Assembly (NCBI GenBank): GCA_026419785.1
Contig: JAODTK010005110.1
Location: forward strand, 310,001-374,000
DNA length: 64,000 nt
Direction: 5' to 3'
Source: Sclerodactyla briareus
Taxonomy: Eukaryota > Echinodermata > Holothuroidea > Dendrochirotida > Sclerodactylidae
The stretch's first letter is position 1. Each line of letters starts with the position of its first letter. The notes below the pieces were generated by a model, which was not told the origin of the DNA, searched no databases, and worked only from the letters and a program-made list of their open reading frames with translations. The translations under genes and the position numbers were made by a program. This document shows, one piece after another, positions 1-11,519 of this stretch.

Positions 1-160
1 TCAGTGCCAGAAAGCAGGCGAACATTGAAAATTCAGTGTTTTAAGGCTGTTCCATCTCTACAGAGGACATGGTGGAGACAGCGTGTGATAGAAGCGTTTT
101 AGTACGTCGGTGTGATTGACTTAGCGGTTTGTTGCAACTTGACGAGCTGGTCGTTACGCA

Positions 161-530
161 AAGGTCACCAGGTCATCAGGTCAAATGAAGGTTGAAAGGT
201 CCAACGAAACGAGTCAAAGTAGGTCATTATATGTATTCGCCAACCGACACAAATTTATCCACTATCCCAACCGCTCTACACTGTTTCTATAGAGAAGATA
301 TATAACAATTTGTTTTTGATTTTTTTGTTGGGGGGGGGGTTTTTTTTGGTATTTATTGAGAAAAACGACCCCGAAGGTCACCAGGTCATTAGGTCAAATG
401 AGCTCAAAAAGTCAAAGGAGGTCAAGGTAGGTCCCGGATGTATTCACCTAAGCAAAACTAAAAGGTTTGCCCTATATATCCTACTGACCTGACCTGACAC
501 CCCAAAACAATAGGGTTCATCTCACCATAG
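161..530 (+). repeat. Short tandem duplication of GGTCA-rich repeat
   Basis: A block beginning AAGGTCACCAGGTCAT at 161 recurs from about 374. Each copy is followed by a related stretch ending near TGTATTCRCC (214-242 and 420-446). The period is about 210 bp. A G-run followed by a T-run (about 330-350) separates the copies. The end of the block (about 495-520) carries AAAACAATAGGGTTCAT, the reverse-orientation core of the CCTATTGTTTTG family seen at 20.5 and 48.9 kb. This looks like dispersed non-coding repeat DNA; the short ORF across it has no recognisable product. Confidence 0.6.
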
Positions 531-1922
531 CCGCACTTATATAGCACGACATGAATGCCATAGATTCCTTTTGCCTTCGCAAGGAATCAATAACACAGTT
601 GAACGTCCATATACACCATGCGTCGGTTAGATCGCTAGTAGCAATTCCTATGTCTACCATACATATTCCTTCCATGAAATGAGGCTTCATCACTCAACGT
701 TTTAAACATTCATACCGAAACCCGCATTGACCTATAGAATCCTAGCCTAAGTCTGGAATACCCTAGATGCTTATGCGTATCCGGCTGATTGAAAATCACA
801 TATTTACGAAAACGAACGTTTGTTTCAGAAGAGAACACACTACAAGTGTATGCGAAAAGAATAAAACTGCAGCAGCCCATGTATATCGTTGCTTGATTTT
901 AAGGAGATGTTCCATAGATTTCCTTTCGCGTGATACAAATCCCGCATTTTGGTAGATGTGCTTATTTCGCCTATTCAGCGTTGGTTTGCCCTCATTGATG
1001 AATTTTTAGCTTCGGGAGAACTTGCAACTTAATAGAACACATTCAAACACTACCCCCGCTCAGTTTCACGTAAATGGACGATTTTTTACATGGCATCACG
1101 CATTTATGGAATCCCCTAGCCGTAGTCAGAGCTTTTTACCACGCGCCTGGAATTCGTCGAGCGCGAGGTCCAAGAAGTCCGAGTATAACCACCATTGTCT
1201 GTCGGACTGTCTTGAAGTTCGCACATCACATGCAAGCCAAGGCCACGTTTTCCCTTTGCGGCCTGGCGAAAACTAGGACTGATCTGATGCGTTTTCCCGA
1301 TTGGTTGTCGTTTTGCCTTGTTCTTGATTGGGTGGTTCGTCGTTACGAGCGCCGTGTGATAAGGTGATCAAACTAGGTTTTCCATCAGCTGATAATGTAA
1401 TTTGTTGTTCAGACGTTTGCATTCCCTCTGGGCTTACAACTAGGTTAATAAGATGCGATGGGCGATACACTAATTTTATAATAGATTATCACGAAATAGA
1501 ACGTATAGGTTACCTGCTTTGCTAATCACGACACGCCAAATAGGTATAACGAAGAATTGATTCTGTTGCAAGATACGGCTAATGTATCAATGCCCCTACT
1601 GCTTTACGCTCAGGGGATGCCATGATACATAACGTGCATTCACAATTAATGTTAGTTTTTCGCCTCACTGCTTAATTTTCCCTGGTTAACTAGCCGGCAC
1701 CCCATGTCCTCTTAGGCCATGGCGCACTGGATTGCCTCCATACTTAGATCCTGTGGCTGAGCGTCACTCTCCGCGAGAGTAGGTTCAATTTCAATGTCTT
1801 TGGTATGATTCAATCAGGAACGCTGCAAGTAATTGGACCCGCTAACCATTGGATATTAACCTTGCTGTTTTCCTCTCTGTTTTCAGCTGCGGGTAAGCAG
1901 CTCTAAAAGACATCATGTCTCT
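531..1922. other. No gene recognised
   Basis: AT-rich sequence. It holds overlapping ORFs of 60-100 codons on both strands at 767-1525. None has a recognisable domain, and none is flanked by a convincing splice-site pair. I see no repeat that recurs elsewhere in the window. Confidence 0.5.
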
Positions 1923-1968
1923 CCGTTCGTTCGGTGCGTTCGTTCGTTCGTTCGTTCGTCCGTTCTGT
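1923..1968 (+). repeat. (GTTC)n microsatellite
   Basis: About eleven copies of the tetranucleotide GTTC/CGTT with a few substitutions. The array is short and interrupted. Confidence 0.9.
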
Positions 1969-2369
1969 TGGTCACGTTCCTTCGTAACTTCTGAACCGTA
2001 CACTGCGATTTTTTCCATGTTTGATCAAGTGTCTTTCCACTGGTCACTGCTACAGGCCTAGGAGTTGTGTTGGGTACACAGAGTTTTGATGGGTACATAT
2101 AGCTAATATACAGGCCTTGGAATGAGTTAGTTGGGCCAGGTACTTTGCTGAGTTACTGATAGCAAATAAAAAAACAGATATGTTCAAGCCATTCCAAGGT
2201 TATGACACTGATGTCAGTAAAGGTCAATTAAATGTGAACCAACAATAAATGTGGATGGTGAAGAACACGCTGTGTATTCGCCACAGGAATTTTGCCGTCC
2301 GCACTTCAATACGTTTCGACTTGCGCTTGTTTCTTTAACATAAGGATGTTCCGAATTAAATGAAAGAAG

Positions 2370-2945
2370 ACAATGTTACCGTTTGGTATCGTGGCAAAAG
2401 CATTTCTTAATATACAAGTGAACATGCTATCACAAACTTTATCACAGACGGCAAGAATGAGGAGGAAGTAATCACTTCCTACGTTCTACCGTTGGCCTGC
2501 ATTCTGCGAATATAAGAAACACTGTCCTTGATATTATAGAAGTAAGGATACCCCAGTGAACCTAGTACGAGGATGTAATAAAAATTACTATTAAATATTT
2601 TAATCATCATCCCTTGATATGGACTTGCAATAAAAAATAAAAAAAGGTTGAGGTATTAAGTAATCTTCTAACATTACCTGGAGTTAACCCCCTTGTTTCC
2701 GAACACAGCATAGTAGCGGAAAGTCAACCATAATAATGAGGGATAGGAAGTAACAGAAGTTCCGTATTTGGTATCGATAACAAAAATTCATTTCTTAAAT
2801 TTACAAGTAAACACGCGATCACTAAATTATCACAGACGGCAAGAATGAGGAGGAAGTAGTCACTTCCTACGTTCTACCGTTGGCCTGCATTCTGCGAATA
2901 TAAGAAACACTGTCCTTGATATTATAGAAGTAAGGATACCCAACA
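2370..2945 (+). repeat. Near-identical direct duplication, period about 385 bp
   Basis: The block at about 2447-2557 (from ATCACAGACGGCAAGAATGA to GAAGTAAGGATACCC) is repeated almost without change at about 2832-2942. Upstream of each, a weaker match includes TTTGGTATCG and CATTTCTTAA. Two more diverged relatives follow at about 3000-3125 and 3290-3500, which share ATATAAGGAACACTG-like and CTATCGTTGCCTACATTCTG-like stretches. The gradient from near-identical to diverged copies suggests repeated local tandem duplication. I see no coding potential shared between copies. Confidence 0.8.
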
Positions 2946-3500
2946 TTTTGACCTAATCAGTTACGATGATATAATAGAAGATAATATTAGATTAATTAAA
3001 TCATTACTTCCTGATATGACTGACGGAAGAAGCGAACAGATAACGTGAATCATTTCTAACACGACCATTTTAGCATGCGACTATACGAAACACTGTACTT
3101 GGTAGGGAAAAAGATGCCTAACAGTCGGACCTAAAATGTTAATATGATATATTGATTCCTTCACCATCTAATGACATCTGCAGAAATATTTCCGCATTGG
3201 CGAGATAACCCTGAAACAGTCTATGAATTTTATCGAGTTTTACTCAGTTGAATACTTGAACACTATTTCTGTGTTGTGCCTGTTCTGGAGTTCAATATCT
3301 CTACTAAAACATGCAAGAGGAAAGGAAACTACCTGCCTGAAAGTAAACAGCTATCACAAATTACACAGTCGACCAAGGAAACAGACGGGAGTAATTATGT
3401 TCCGTGTTCTATCGTTGCCTACATTCTGAAAAATATAAGGAACACTGACCCCTATATTTTGCAAAGAAAAGGTACTTACGATTGCATAATAGAAGTTTTA

Positions 3501-4365
3501 ATGAAACCAAGCTAATTACGTAAGCACCTCGAAAGGCTGCAAGTAAAGATATATCAGTATTTTGAATACATTCCTATTACTAAATTTAGGCTAGTTGTCT
3601 GTGAACAGACAATTCCGACTGAAAGCTATGGGCATAAATTACGCAATATGAGCCTGGTGAGGAACCGATCTTTTCAAGAAAATATCATTTCATGAACTAC
3701 AAAATTCAACTAGGATATGCTAACACTCCACAGATTTCTAAAATGTTTATAAAAAGTTTATAAAAAGTCGGGTTTGTGAGATTATACTAAACAATGCCAT
3801 GGTGAATCCACTCTCTAAAATACGACGCGCTGTATATTGCCAGATTAATACTCCAAACAACGTATGCGCCACAACAGAGACAGCCACTATACATGCCTCC
3901 TATATCACAGGAATTATGATCACTGGGCGTCAACTACTCAACTTCCCTCCGCAACGGTCTACAAATGGTGGCCCGAGAAAATTACCCCCGCCTTTTCATA
4001 TTCCTATATAGTGTCTGAATATATTTGATGTTTCAAACTGGTAAAATGACTGTCAACTTTAGTGAATGACCCCTTTTATACGAGTGGAGTACATGATGCA
4101 CCCTTTTAATTACCCAATGAGAAGATGGGGTTCTCAAACTACCAAGGCGTGCCAATGCACTCTATCGGAAAAAAAATAATTGGAAATGTACTTTTAGTAT
4201 CCCAACCAAACCTAAAGCATAGGCTTCCTACTAGTAGACTACTGCTGGAAACGATAGAATGTAAAGGAGAGAGGAGATAACTCAGCGAAAATTTCTTGAT
4301 ACCTAAGGGAGACATCATCATCAATAACCCCCTCAGTGCCTTCCATTTTCCAACTACCCTTCCGG
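3501..4365. other. No gene recognised
   Basis: AT-rich sequence with an ORF at 3799-4011 (+) and one at 4139-4369 (-). The latter lies directly past the end of the acidic repeat array and partly overlaps a degenerate continuation of it. Neither ORF resembles a known domain. Confidence 0.4.
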
Positions 4366-7300
4366 TCATCGGAATGTCGGTCGTCTCTCCGCCGTTGTCG
4401 CTTCATTCCCATCTTCATCAGTGTTTACTTCGACTTCTTCCGCACTTTCGTTGACATCTTCATGTGTTACCATCAGTGTCATCTTCTGCATAGGTTGCTC
4501 ATCTTCGCGCTCTTGGCTTTCGTCGCTGCTATCCGAGCTCCTTCGTTTACGCATGAACAAACCTTTATTCGTACTATCAATACCAGTAATGTCCTCGCTC
4601 GATGCCTTCGGTTTCATCTTCTTTTTCATTATCAAGTATCGAATGTCGGCTTGTATCTTCGCCGTTTTCATTTTCATCTTCATCGTTGTTACTTCTTCCG
4701 TACTTTCGTTGACATCTTCAGTGTTACCATCAGTGTCATCTTCTTCAGAGGTTGCTTCATCTCCACTGCTCTGCTCTCGTCGCTGCTACCCGAGCTCCTT
4801 CGTTTACGCACGAACAAACCTTTATTCGTACCTATTAATCCAGTATTTCCGCCTCGCTGGCCTTCGGTTGCATCTTCTTCTTCATTATCAGTATCGGGAT
4901 TGTCGGTTGTATCTTCGTCTTTTCATTTTCATCTTCATCAGTTGTTACTTCTTCCGCACTTTCGTTGACATCATTTCATTGTTATCATCAGTGTCGTCCT
5001 CTTCGGAGTTTGCTTCATCTTCGCTGCTTTTTTGCTTTCCGTCGCTGCTACCCGAGCTCGCTTCGTTTACTACGCAGTCACAAACATTGTATTCGTACTA
5101 TTAATACCAGTAATGTCCCCCTCGATGCCTTCGTTTTCATCTGTCTTTTTCATTACAGTATTGGGAATGTTCGGGTTGTAATCTTCTTCGTCGTTTTGAT
5201 TTTCATCTTCATCAGTTTTACTTCTCTTCCGCACTTTCGTGACATCTTCAGTGTACCATCAGTGTCATCTTCCTTCAGAGGTGCTTCATCTTCCGCTGCC
5301 TCTTGCTTTCATCGCTGCTACCCGAGCTCCTTCGTGTCTACGCACGAACAAACCTTTATTCGTACTATTAATAGCCAGTAAATGTCCTCCTCGATGCCTT
5401 CGTTTCACATCTTCTTTTTCATTATCGTATCGGGAATTCGGTTTGGCATCTCCGTCGGTTTCATTTTATCTCTTCATCATTTGTTTACTTCTTCCGCACT
5501 TTCGTGACATCCTTCAGTGTTTCACCATCAGTGGTCATCTTCGTCAGAGTTGCTTCACCTCTTCGCGCCTTGGCTTTCATCACGCTGCTAACCCCGATCT
5601 CCTTGTCTACGCAACGATGCAAACCTTCATTCGTTTACTATAATCATTAATGTCTCTCGATGCTTCCGGTTTCATGCTTCTTTTTCATTATCATTATCGG
5701 GAATGTCGTTGTATCTTCGTCGTTTTCATTTTCATCTTCTCATTTGTTACATCTTCCCGCACTTTCGTTGACAATTTCCGGGTTTACATCATTGGTCATC
5801 TCTGCACGGTTGGCTCAATCTTCGCTGCTCTGCTTCATTCATCGCTGGCTAAAACCCCGAGCCCTTCGTCTACGCACGATCAAACCTTCATTCGTACTAT
5901 TAATACCAGTAATGTCCTCCTCGATGCTTCGGTTTCATCCTTCTTCTTCATTATCAGTATCGGGATTGTCGGTTTCTCTTCGTCGTTTTCATTTTCATCT
6001 TCATCAGTTGTTAACTGTTCTTCCCGCACTTTCGTGACATCTCAGTGTTTACCATCAGTGTCAGCTCTTCAGAGCTGTTGCCTTCATCTTCTCTGCCTTG
6101 CTTTCCATCGCGGCTTACTTCGAAGCTCCTTCGTTTACGCACATCAAACCTTTATTCGTACCATTAATACCATTAATTCCCTCCTCGAGATGCCTTCGTT
6201 TCACCTTCTTTTTCATTATCAATATCGGAATGTCCGGTTTTATATCTTCGCGTCGTTGTCATTTTCATCTTTGCATCGTTTTGTTCCTTCTTCCGCACTT
6301 TTGTTGACATCTTCATTGCTATCATCAGTGTCGTCCTCTTCGGAGTTTGCTTCATCTTCGTTCTTTTGCTTTCGTCGCTGCCTACCCGCTCCTTCGTTTA
6401 CGCACGATCAAACCTTCATTCGTACTATTAATACCAGTAATGTCCCCCTCGATGCATTCGGTTTCCTCATCATTTTTTTCAATATCAGTACGGGAATGTC
6501 CGGTGTATCTTCGTCTTTTCCCTTTTCATCTTCAGTCATTGTTGTTACTTCTTCCGCACTTTCGTTGTACATCTCATTGTTTACCATCAGTGTCATCTTC
6601 TTCCAGAGTTGCGTCAATCATCTTCGCTGCTCTTGCTTTCATCGCTGCTACCTGAGCTCCTTCGTCTACTACGCACGATCAAACCTTTATTACGTACAAT
6701 TAATACCAGTATGTCCTACTCGATGCCTTCGGTTTCATCTTCTTTTTCTTATCATATCGGGAATGTCGTTGTATCTTCGTCGTTTTCATTTTCATCTTTA
6801 TCAGTTGTTACTTCTTCCGCATTTTCGTTGACATCTTCAGTGTTACCATCAGTGTGTCAATCTTCTTCATCATAGGTTGCTTCATCTTCGCTGCTCGTGC
6901 TTTCAATCGCTGCTACCCGCGCTCCTCCTTCGTCTACGCACGATCACACCTTTATTCGTACTATTAATACCAGTAATTTCCTCCTCGATGCCTTCGGTTT
7001 CATCTTCTTTTTCCATTATCAGTATCGGAATGTCGTTTTTGTATCTTCGGGTCGTTTTCCTTTTCATCTTCTCAGTGTTTACTTTCATCTTCTTCCGCAC
7101 TTTCGTTGACATCTTCAGTGTCACCATCAATGTCATCTTCTTCAGAAGTTGCTGCATCTTTCGCTGCTCTTGCTTTCATCGCTGCTACCCGAGCTCCTTC
7201 GTTTACGCACGATTCAAACCTTTATTCGTACTACTTAATACCAGTATGTCCTCCTCGATGCCTTCGTGTTCATCTTCTTTTCATTTCAGTAGCGGGATTG

Positions 7301-8230
7301 TGTTTTCTTCGTCGTTTTCATTTTCATCTTCATCAGTTGTTTACTTATTCTTCCGCACTTTTGTTGACATCTTCATTGCTATCATCAGTTTCGTCCTCTT
7401 CGAGTTCTCGCTTCATCTTCGCTGCTTTTTTTTTTTGTTTTTGCTTTGTTCGATTCCGTCCTGCACCCTGACCACCCCGAAGCTCTTCGTCTACGCACGA
7501 TCAAACCTTCATTCGTACTGTTAATACCAGTAAATGGTCCTCCTCGCTGCCTTCGGTTTCATGTCTTGTTCCAACAATCAGTATCGGGAATGTCTGTTGT
7601 ATCTTCTTCGTCGTTTTCATTTTCACATCTTCATCAGTTGTTACTTCTGCCGCACTTTCGTTACATCTTCAGGTTTTACCATCCAGTGTCCTCTTCCTTC
7701 AGAGTTGCTTCATCTTCGCTGCTTTTGCTTTCATCGCTGCTACCTGAGCTCCTTCGTCTACGCACGATCAAACCTTCATTCGTACTGTTAATACCAGTAA
7801 TGTCCCCCTCGATGCCTTCGGTTTCATCTCTTTTTCCATATCAGTATCGGAATGTCGGTTGTATCTTCGTCGTTTTCATTTTCAATCTTAATCAGTGTGA
7901 CTTCTTCAGCATTTCGTTGACATCTTCATGTTACCATCAGTGTCATCTTCTTCCGAGGTTGACTTAATTCTTCGATGCTCTGCTTCACGCTGCTACCTGA
8001 GCTCTCGTCTACGCACGAAAAACTCGCCATTCGTATCATCAATACCAGTAATGTCCCCCATCAATTCCTCCTGTTTCATCTTTCAATTTCACCATCAGTT
8101 ATCGGGTTGGTCGGTTGTAATCATTCGTGCGTTATCGTGGCTTACATGTCAGTGTTGTCACTAGTGTCAGCTGTTTCATCATCGCTGGACCTGCTCTCAG
8201 TACTCCTGCGTTGTAACTCAATCAAGCGGG
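4366..8230 (-). repeat. Tandem array of a 258-bp (86-codon) unit, about 14 copies
   Basis: A box close to TTTACGCACGA recurs at about 4546, 4803, 5066, 5336, 5605, 5868, 6132, 6396, 6664, 6935, 7203, 7488, 7756 and 8008. The least disturbed interval is 257 bp. The by-eye consensus is 258 bp, exactly 86 codons, and is open on the minus strand. The mean observed spacing is about 266 bp because most units carry small, mainly inserted, bases. The + strand is T/C-rich and shows many overlapping ORFs, which are shadows of this periodicity. The left end is sharp (last unit near 4370). The right end fades between 8100 and 8410, ending at a poly-A run at about 8250. Confidence 0.92.
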
Positions 8231-8407
8231 ACTTGATAGGATCTGGTGAAAAAAAAAAAAAAAAAAAATGTCATTTTCATCATTCGTCACAAAAACATGA
8301 ACTTTGACATTGACCGAGTGTCGTTGTACATTGAAGTATATGTAGTTCTCATTATCGGATTTTGAATTCACAATGTCGGTTTCGTCCACTGCGTCAATGC
8401 TGTGCAT
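4366..8407 (-). pseudogene. Acidic Ser/Asp/Glu-rich tandem-repeat protein exon, frame-broken
   Basis: Read on the minus strand, each 86-codon unit has a fixed order. It starts with an EEDITGINSTNKG-type segment, then a basic RKRRSS patch, then Ser-rich SGSSDESKSSEDE. Acidic EEDDTDGNTEDVNESAEEV and TTDEDENENDEDTTDIPDT segments follow, and it ends near DNEKEDETEGI. The last unit (4366-4683) is open for 105 codons and stops with TGA at 4366. An ORF at 8222-8407 begins with related VDETDIVNSKSDNEN residues and may be the amino-terminal edge. I see no signal peptide or folded domain. Most internal units are shifted by 1-3 bases, so no full-length frame is open here. Either this is a decayed repetitive exon of a secreted or nuclear acidic protein, or the errors are in the assembly. 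The family is not recognised. The coding interpretation rests on the multiple-of-three period and on the conserved frame. Confidence 0.4.
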
Positions 8408-8409
8408 GC

Positions 8410-10640
8410 ATTCAATTAACGACTAAGCATGGTATGGAACAAAACAATAACTGGGTATAAGCCACTCTTGCGCGCATCTCACGAAGGACGTATGCATGCG
8501 AATAATTTGAGTTCTATATTAAAGTATGATACACTTCAAACACTAGTTAGAAAATTTACGCCAGTTCGATAATAAGAGTTTATATTTGTCAGTGTTCGCG
8601 GGAATGATAGTTATGACAGATTGAGTTAATATCACTTCATTCATTATGACTATTCAGTTATACTTTAGCAGTATAAGTTATTATCTCTGGACCTCAACTG
8701 TTTTTTTTTTCTGCTGATTCGGGTATTTTGACCCGTAAGGGGTTTCTCCCCCAGCTACTTCGAGTGCGGGCAAATCGTATATCCAGAGAGGTAATAACTC
8801 ATACCAGTACCATCTGGAAGGACAGGAACGATCGATTAACCATGTTTACAAAAAAATCATTGCTGCGCTCCTTGTCTTGATCATCTTCCTCTATGGCTGG
8901 GACACTTGATACTGAAAACAGATATCACAAAAATTTGTTATATGAGATGGAAGCTACAGATCTCGATATCTGTATACGCTCATGTAACTAACAGGAAGCC
9001 ACAGGGAAGATCAGTGGGCAATGGAGCCCATAGAAACTGCTCCACAGTATTAAGAACAGAAGATGAGGTGTATGGATAGGTTTCACGTTCCGAGGCCTGC
9101 AAGGACAATATTCCAAGACAGTGATTAGTTTCCGCAGACATGGAGAGCCGAAAAAAGAGGAGAGAGAGGGAAGAAAACATAAAAGACATGATCTGTCTTG
9201 ACCACAGATGAGTCTCAGGAGGCGGTAACGGACAGGTCAAAGTAAGACGAGTGTTCCCAAACGAGAAGTCCCAACGACAACTGCGGTAGTCACGGAATAG
9301 GGCCTACTAATATGTGTTACTCGAGCACAAGAAGTTCTCATTAGGACGGAGATGTTTGCTGCTGAAGCATACACCCACGGGTATCCAAGAAAAGAGAAAG
9401 TTGTTTAGATTACTTTCTCCCAAATTTCTGATTCGTACACCAAAGTTCACAACTACATATTCTCACTATGAGTTTTCTGTCATCTTTATATTTACCTTAA
9501 TTGGTTCCTGTAAACAAGGGAGCGGACTAGAAATAAAACAAAGCGTCATACCTTGATATTTTCTTGCGGAAATTGGTGCTCCCTCTGTTGGGGTTGCATC
9601 CTCACATTACTTTACTCCGAGTAACAGGAGACAGTGCAGGATGGAAACCTTCATTTTTCTGCTTCTCGTTGTATAAACCTGTCGACTAAACAAGCGCAAT
9701 CGGGAAAGTCTCGGTAGCTGCGAGCAAACACTGTAAGGAGTAGACTTCAATTTGTGAAAACACTACATTCGCTTAGTTTACCGATCTTTCAATTTACTCG
9801 CCTTATCAGAATGTGTTGGTGCAAATTGCTTTCGCCTGAATTATACGGTAATGATAATCGTTAGTAATGATTCTTAACCGAAGACAGCTTGGAAAATGCC
9901 ATTAGGAGGGCACGTGCTTTTTTCTATTTCTCCAGAGGTGGGGATTGGATGAATAATTAGGCCGTATCCACATGGGAAATTTTTGGGGCTATAGTGCTGA
10001 TGCCCCTAACATTTTTTCCCGCCTATGTTTCGTACATCTACCAAGTGTCATACTGTTTACACCAATGTTCAGATATTTTGCCTCTAATAACCTGTTTTGC
10101 AACAAAGCGTCAGAAACATAAAGGGGTAATGCAACATATTTCCATCGAAACTCAGCATAGGTAACAAAAACTATATATCATAATCACACACCCTAAATTC
10201 GGAGGTTTTATCATGTTGTGTTAATCAAGTTTCTTTTCCTTCACTCTTTGGAACCTTATGACGTAATTGGGGGGGGGGCCTCCCGTAGACTCTACAAAGC
10301 AATACCGCAATTTTGTGAACGACTTAAAGAATACGAAAGAGCTATCACATACTACCGAATATATTGTGTGCTTACGATTGTATCAATAACATATCACTTG
10401 CTGTTGTGCATACGATGTGTTCACGAATTCGGAGTAGTTTTTTGTGTGAAAATACGCAAATTGTTCCCTTCAAAATAGGTTGGCATTTTTTTTTTATCAT
10501 AGTTGATGGTTATTAATAATTGTTCAGTGAACACCTGTGTCTGCTCTAAATTTTCCCCAAGGTAATCAGGGGTTAACAACTGCTTGGGCAGTTTGGCCAA
10601 ATCCACCCTTACCAAAGTAACAACGGCTAGAGTGTTGAGG
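8410..10640. other. No gene recognised; one stretch shared with 33.0 kb
   Basis: Mixed AT-rich sequence. The stretch at about 9545-9610 (TACCTTGATATTTTCTTGCG, then GTGCTCCCTCTGTTGG) resembles 33,015-33,080 (TACCTCGATATTCTCTTGC, then TGCTCCATCTGCTGG), so it belongs to some dispersed element. ORFs at 8980-9240 (-) and 10218-10478 (+) have no recognised domain. Confidence 0.5.
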
Positions 10641-11079
10641 AGTTGTCAAGCCATCAGCCATAGGTAATATTCCCCGCAACACTGATAATGGGGATTATTA
10701 ATTGTTGTGAACGTGTCCACGCCCGTCTCCGCCGCCGCCGCCGTCTCCGCCGCCGCCGCCGCCGAAACTTTAGGCGTTGCGTCTCATCCTTTAACACTCT
10801 ATCCGATTGACACAAAACTTGGTACCCATGTCCGTATGAGTAAAACTCTCGGATAAGTTCGAAAATGTGCTATATCGTTATTTCTGCCCTCTATTTTGTC
10901 AGGTTTTCCGCACAATTTTTCAAGTTGGTGCGATTTACACGAACGTGGTGGTGGGGGTAGTGTTGCGGCCAAAAAACATGGCGACAATTTCAAAGTCCCA
11001 CCCGAGGTCAAGTTGCATTTCTTTAGCCGATCCTATTAGCATAACATGTATTTGTATTGCAAACTTCATTGGATTTTCA

Positions 11080-11460
11080 TGAAACTTGGTGAATAGGTGC
11101 CAACTTATCAGTCCGATGACTTTTCCTCATTGGCGAGGTCACTGGAGGTCATCTTGCATGACTAATTGCATAATATTTTGCCCAATTAGCAATTAAGGCA
11201 AATTTATCAACTTTGTTGGATTCTCACGAAACTTGGTGAGTAAGTACCTTCTCAACGCACTTCCGATCTTTTATTCAATTGCGTTGGAATCACTGTAGGT
11301 CATTATGTGGTTTAATTAACATATTCTTTAGCATACTTAGAATAATGAAATGCAAATTATTTCTCACTTTTGGGATTTTTGACGAAACTTTGTGAATAGG
11401 AACTACTCCCTCAGTCCTATAAATTTATTCAATAGCATCACGATCAACTGGGTTAAATTG
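11080..11460 (+). repeat. About 150-bp internal repeats in the Helitron-like element
   Basis: GAAACTTGGTGARTARGT-like boxes occur at about 11080, 11230 and 11385. Each is followed by a stretch about gating by GGTCA motifs and AATTAGCAATTA-like AT-rich sequence. The copies are strongly diverged. They are internal sub-repeats of the element, not coding. Confidence 0.5.
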
Positions 11461-11519
11461 TGGGAACAATGTGTCATATTAGTTATCCTGATCAGTCAAA
11501 AGATGGTTTAAGACTTTTT

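Noticed and set aside
4336..7967. Series of Ser/Phe/Leu-rich ORFs on the + strand (up to 393 codons)
   Set aside because: They are shadows of the 258-bp array. Their frames change from unit to unit, whereas the minus-strand frame gives one coherent repeated peptide.
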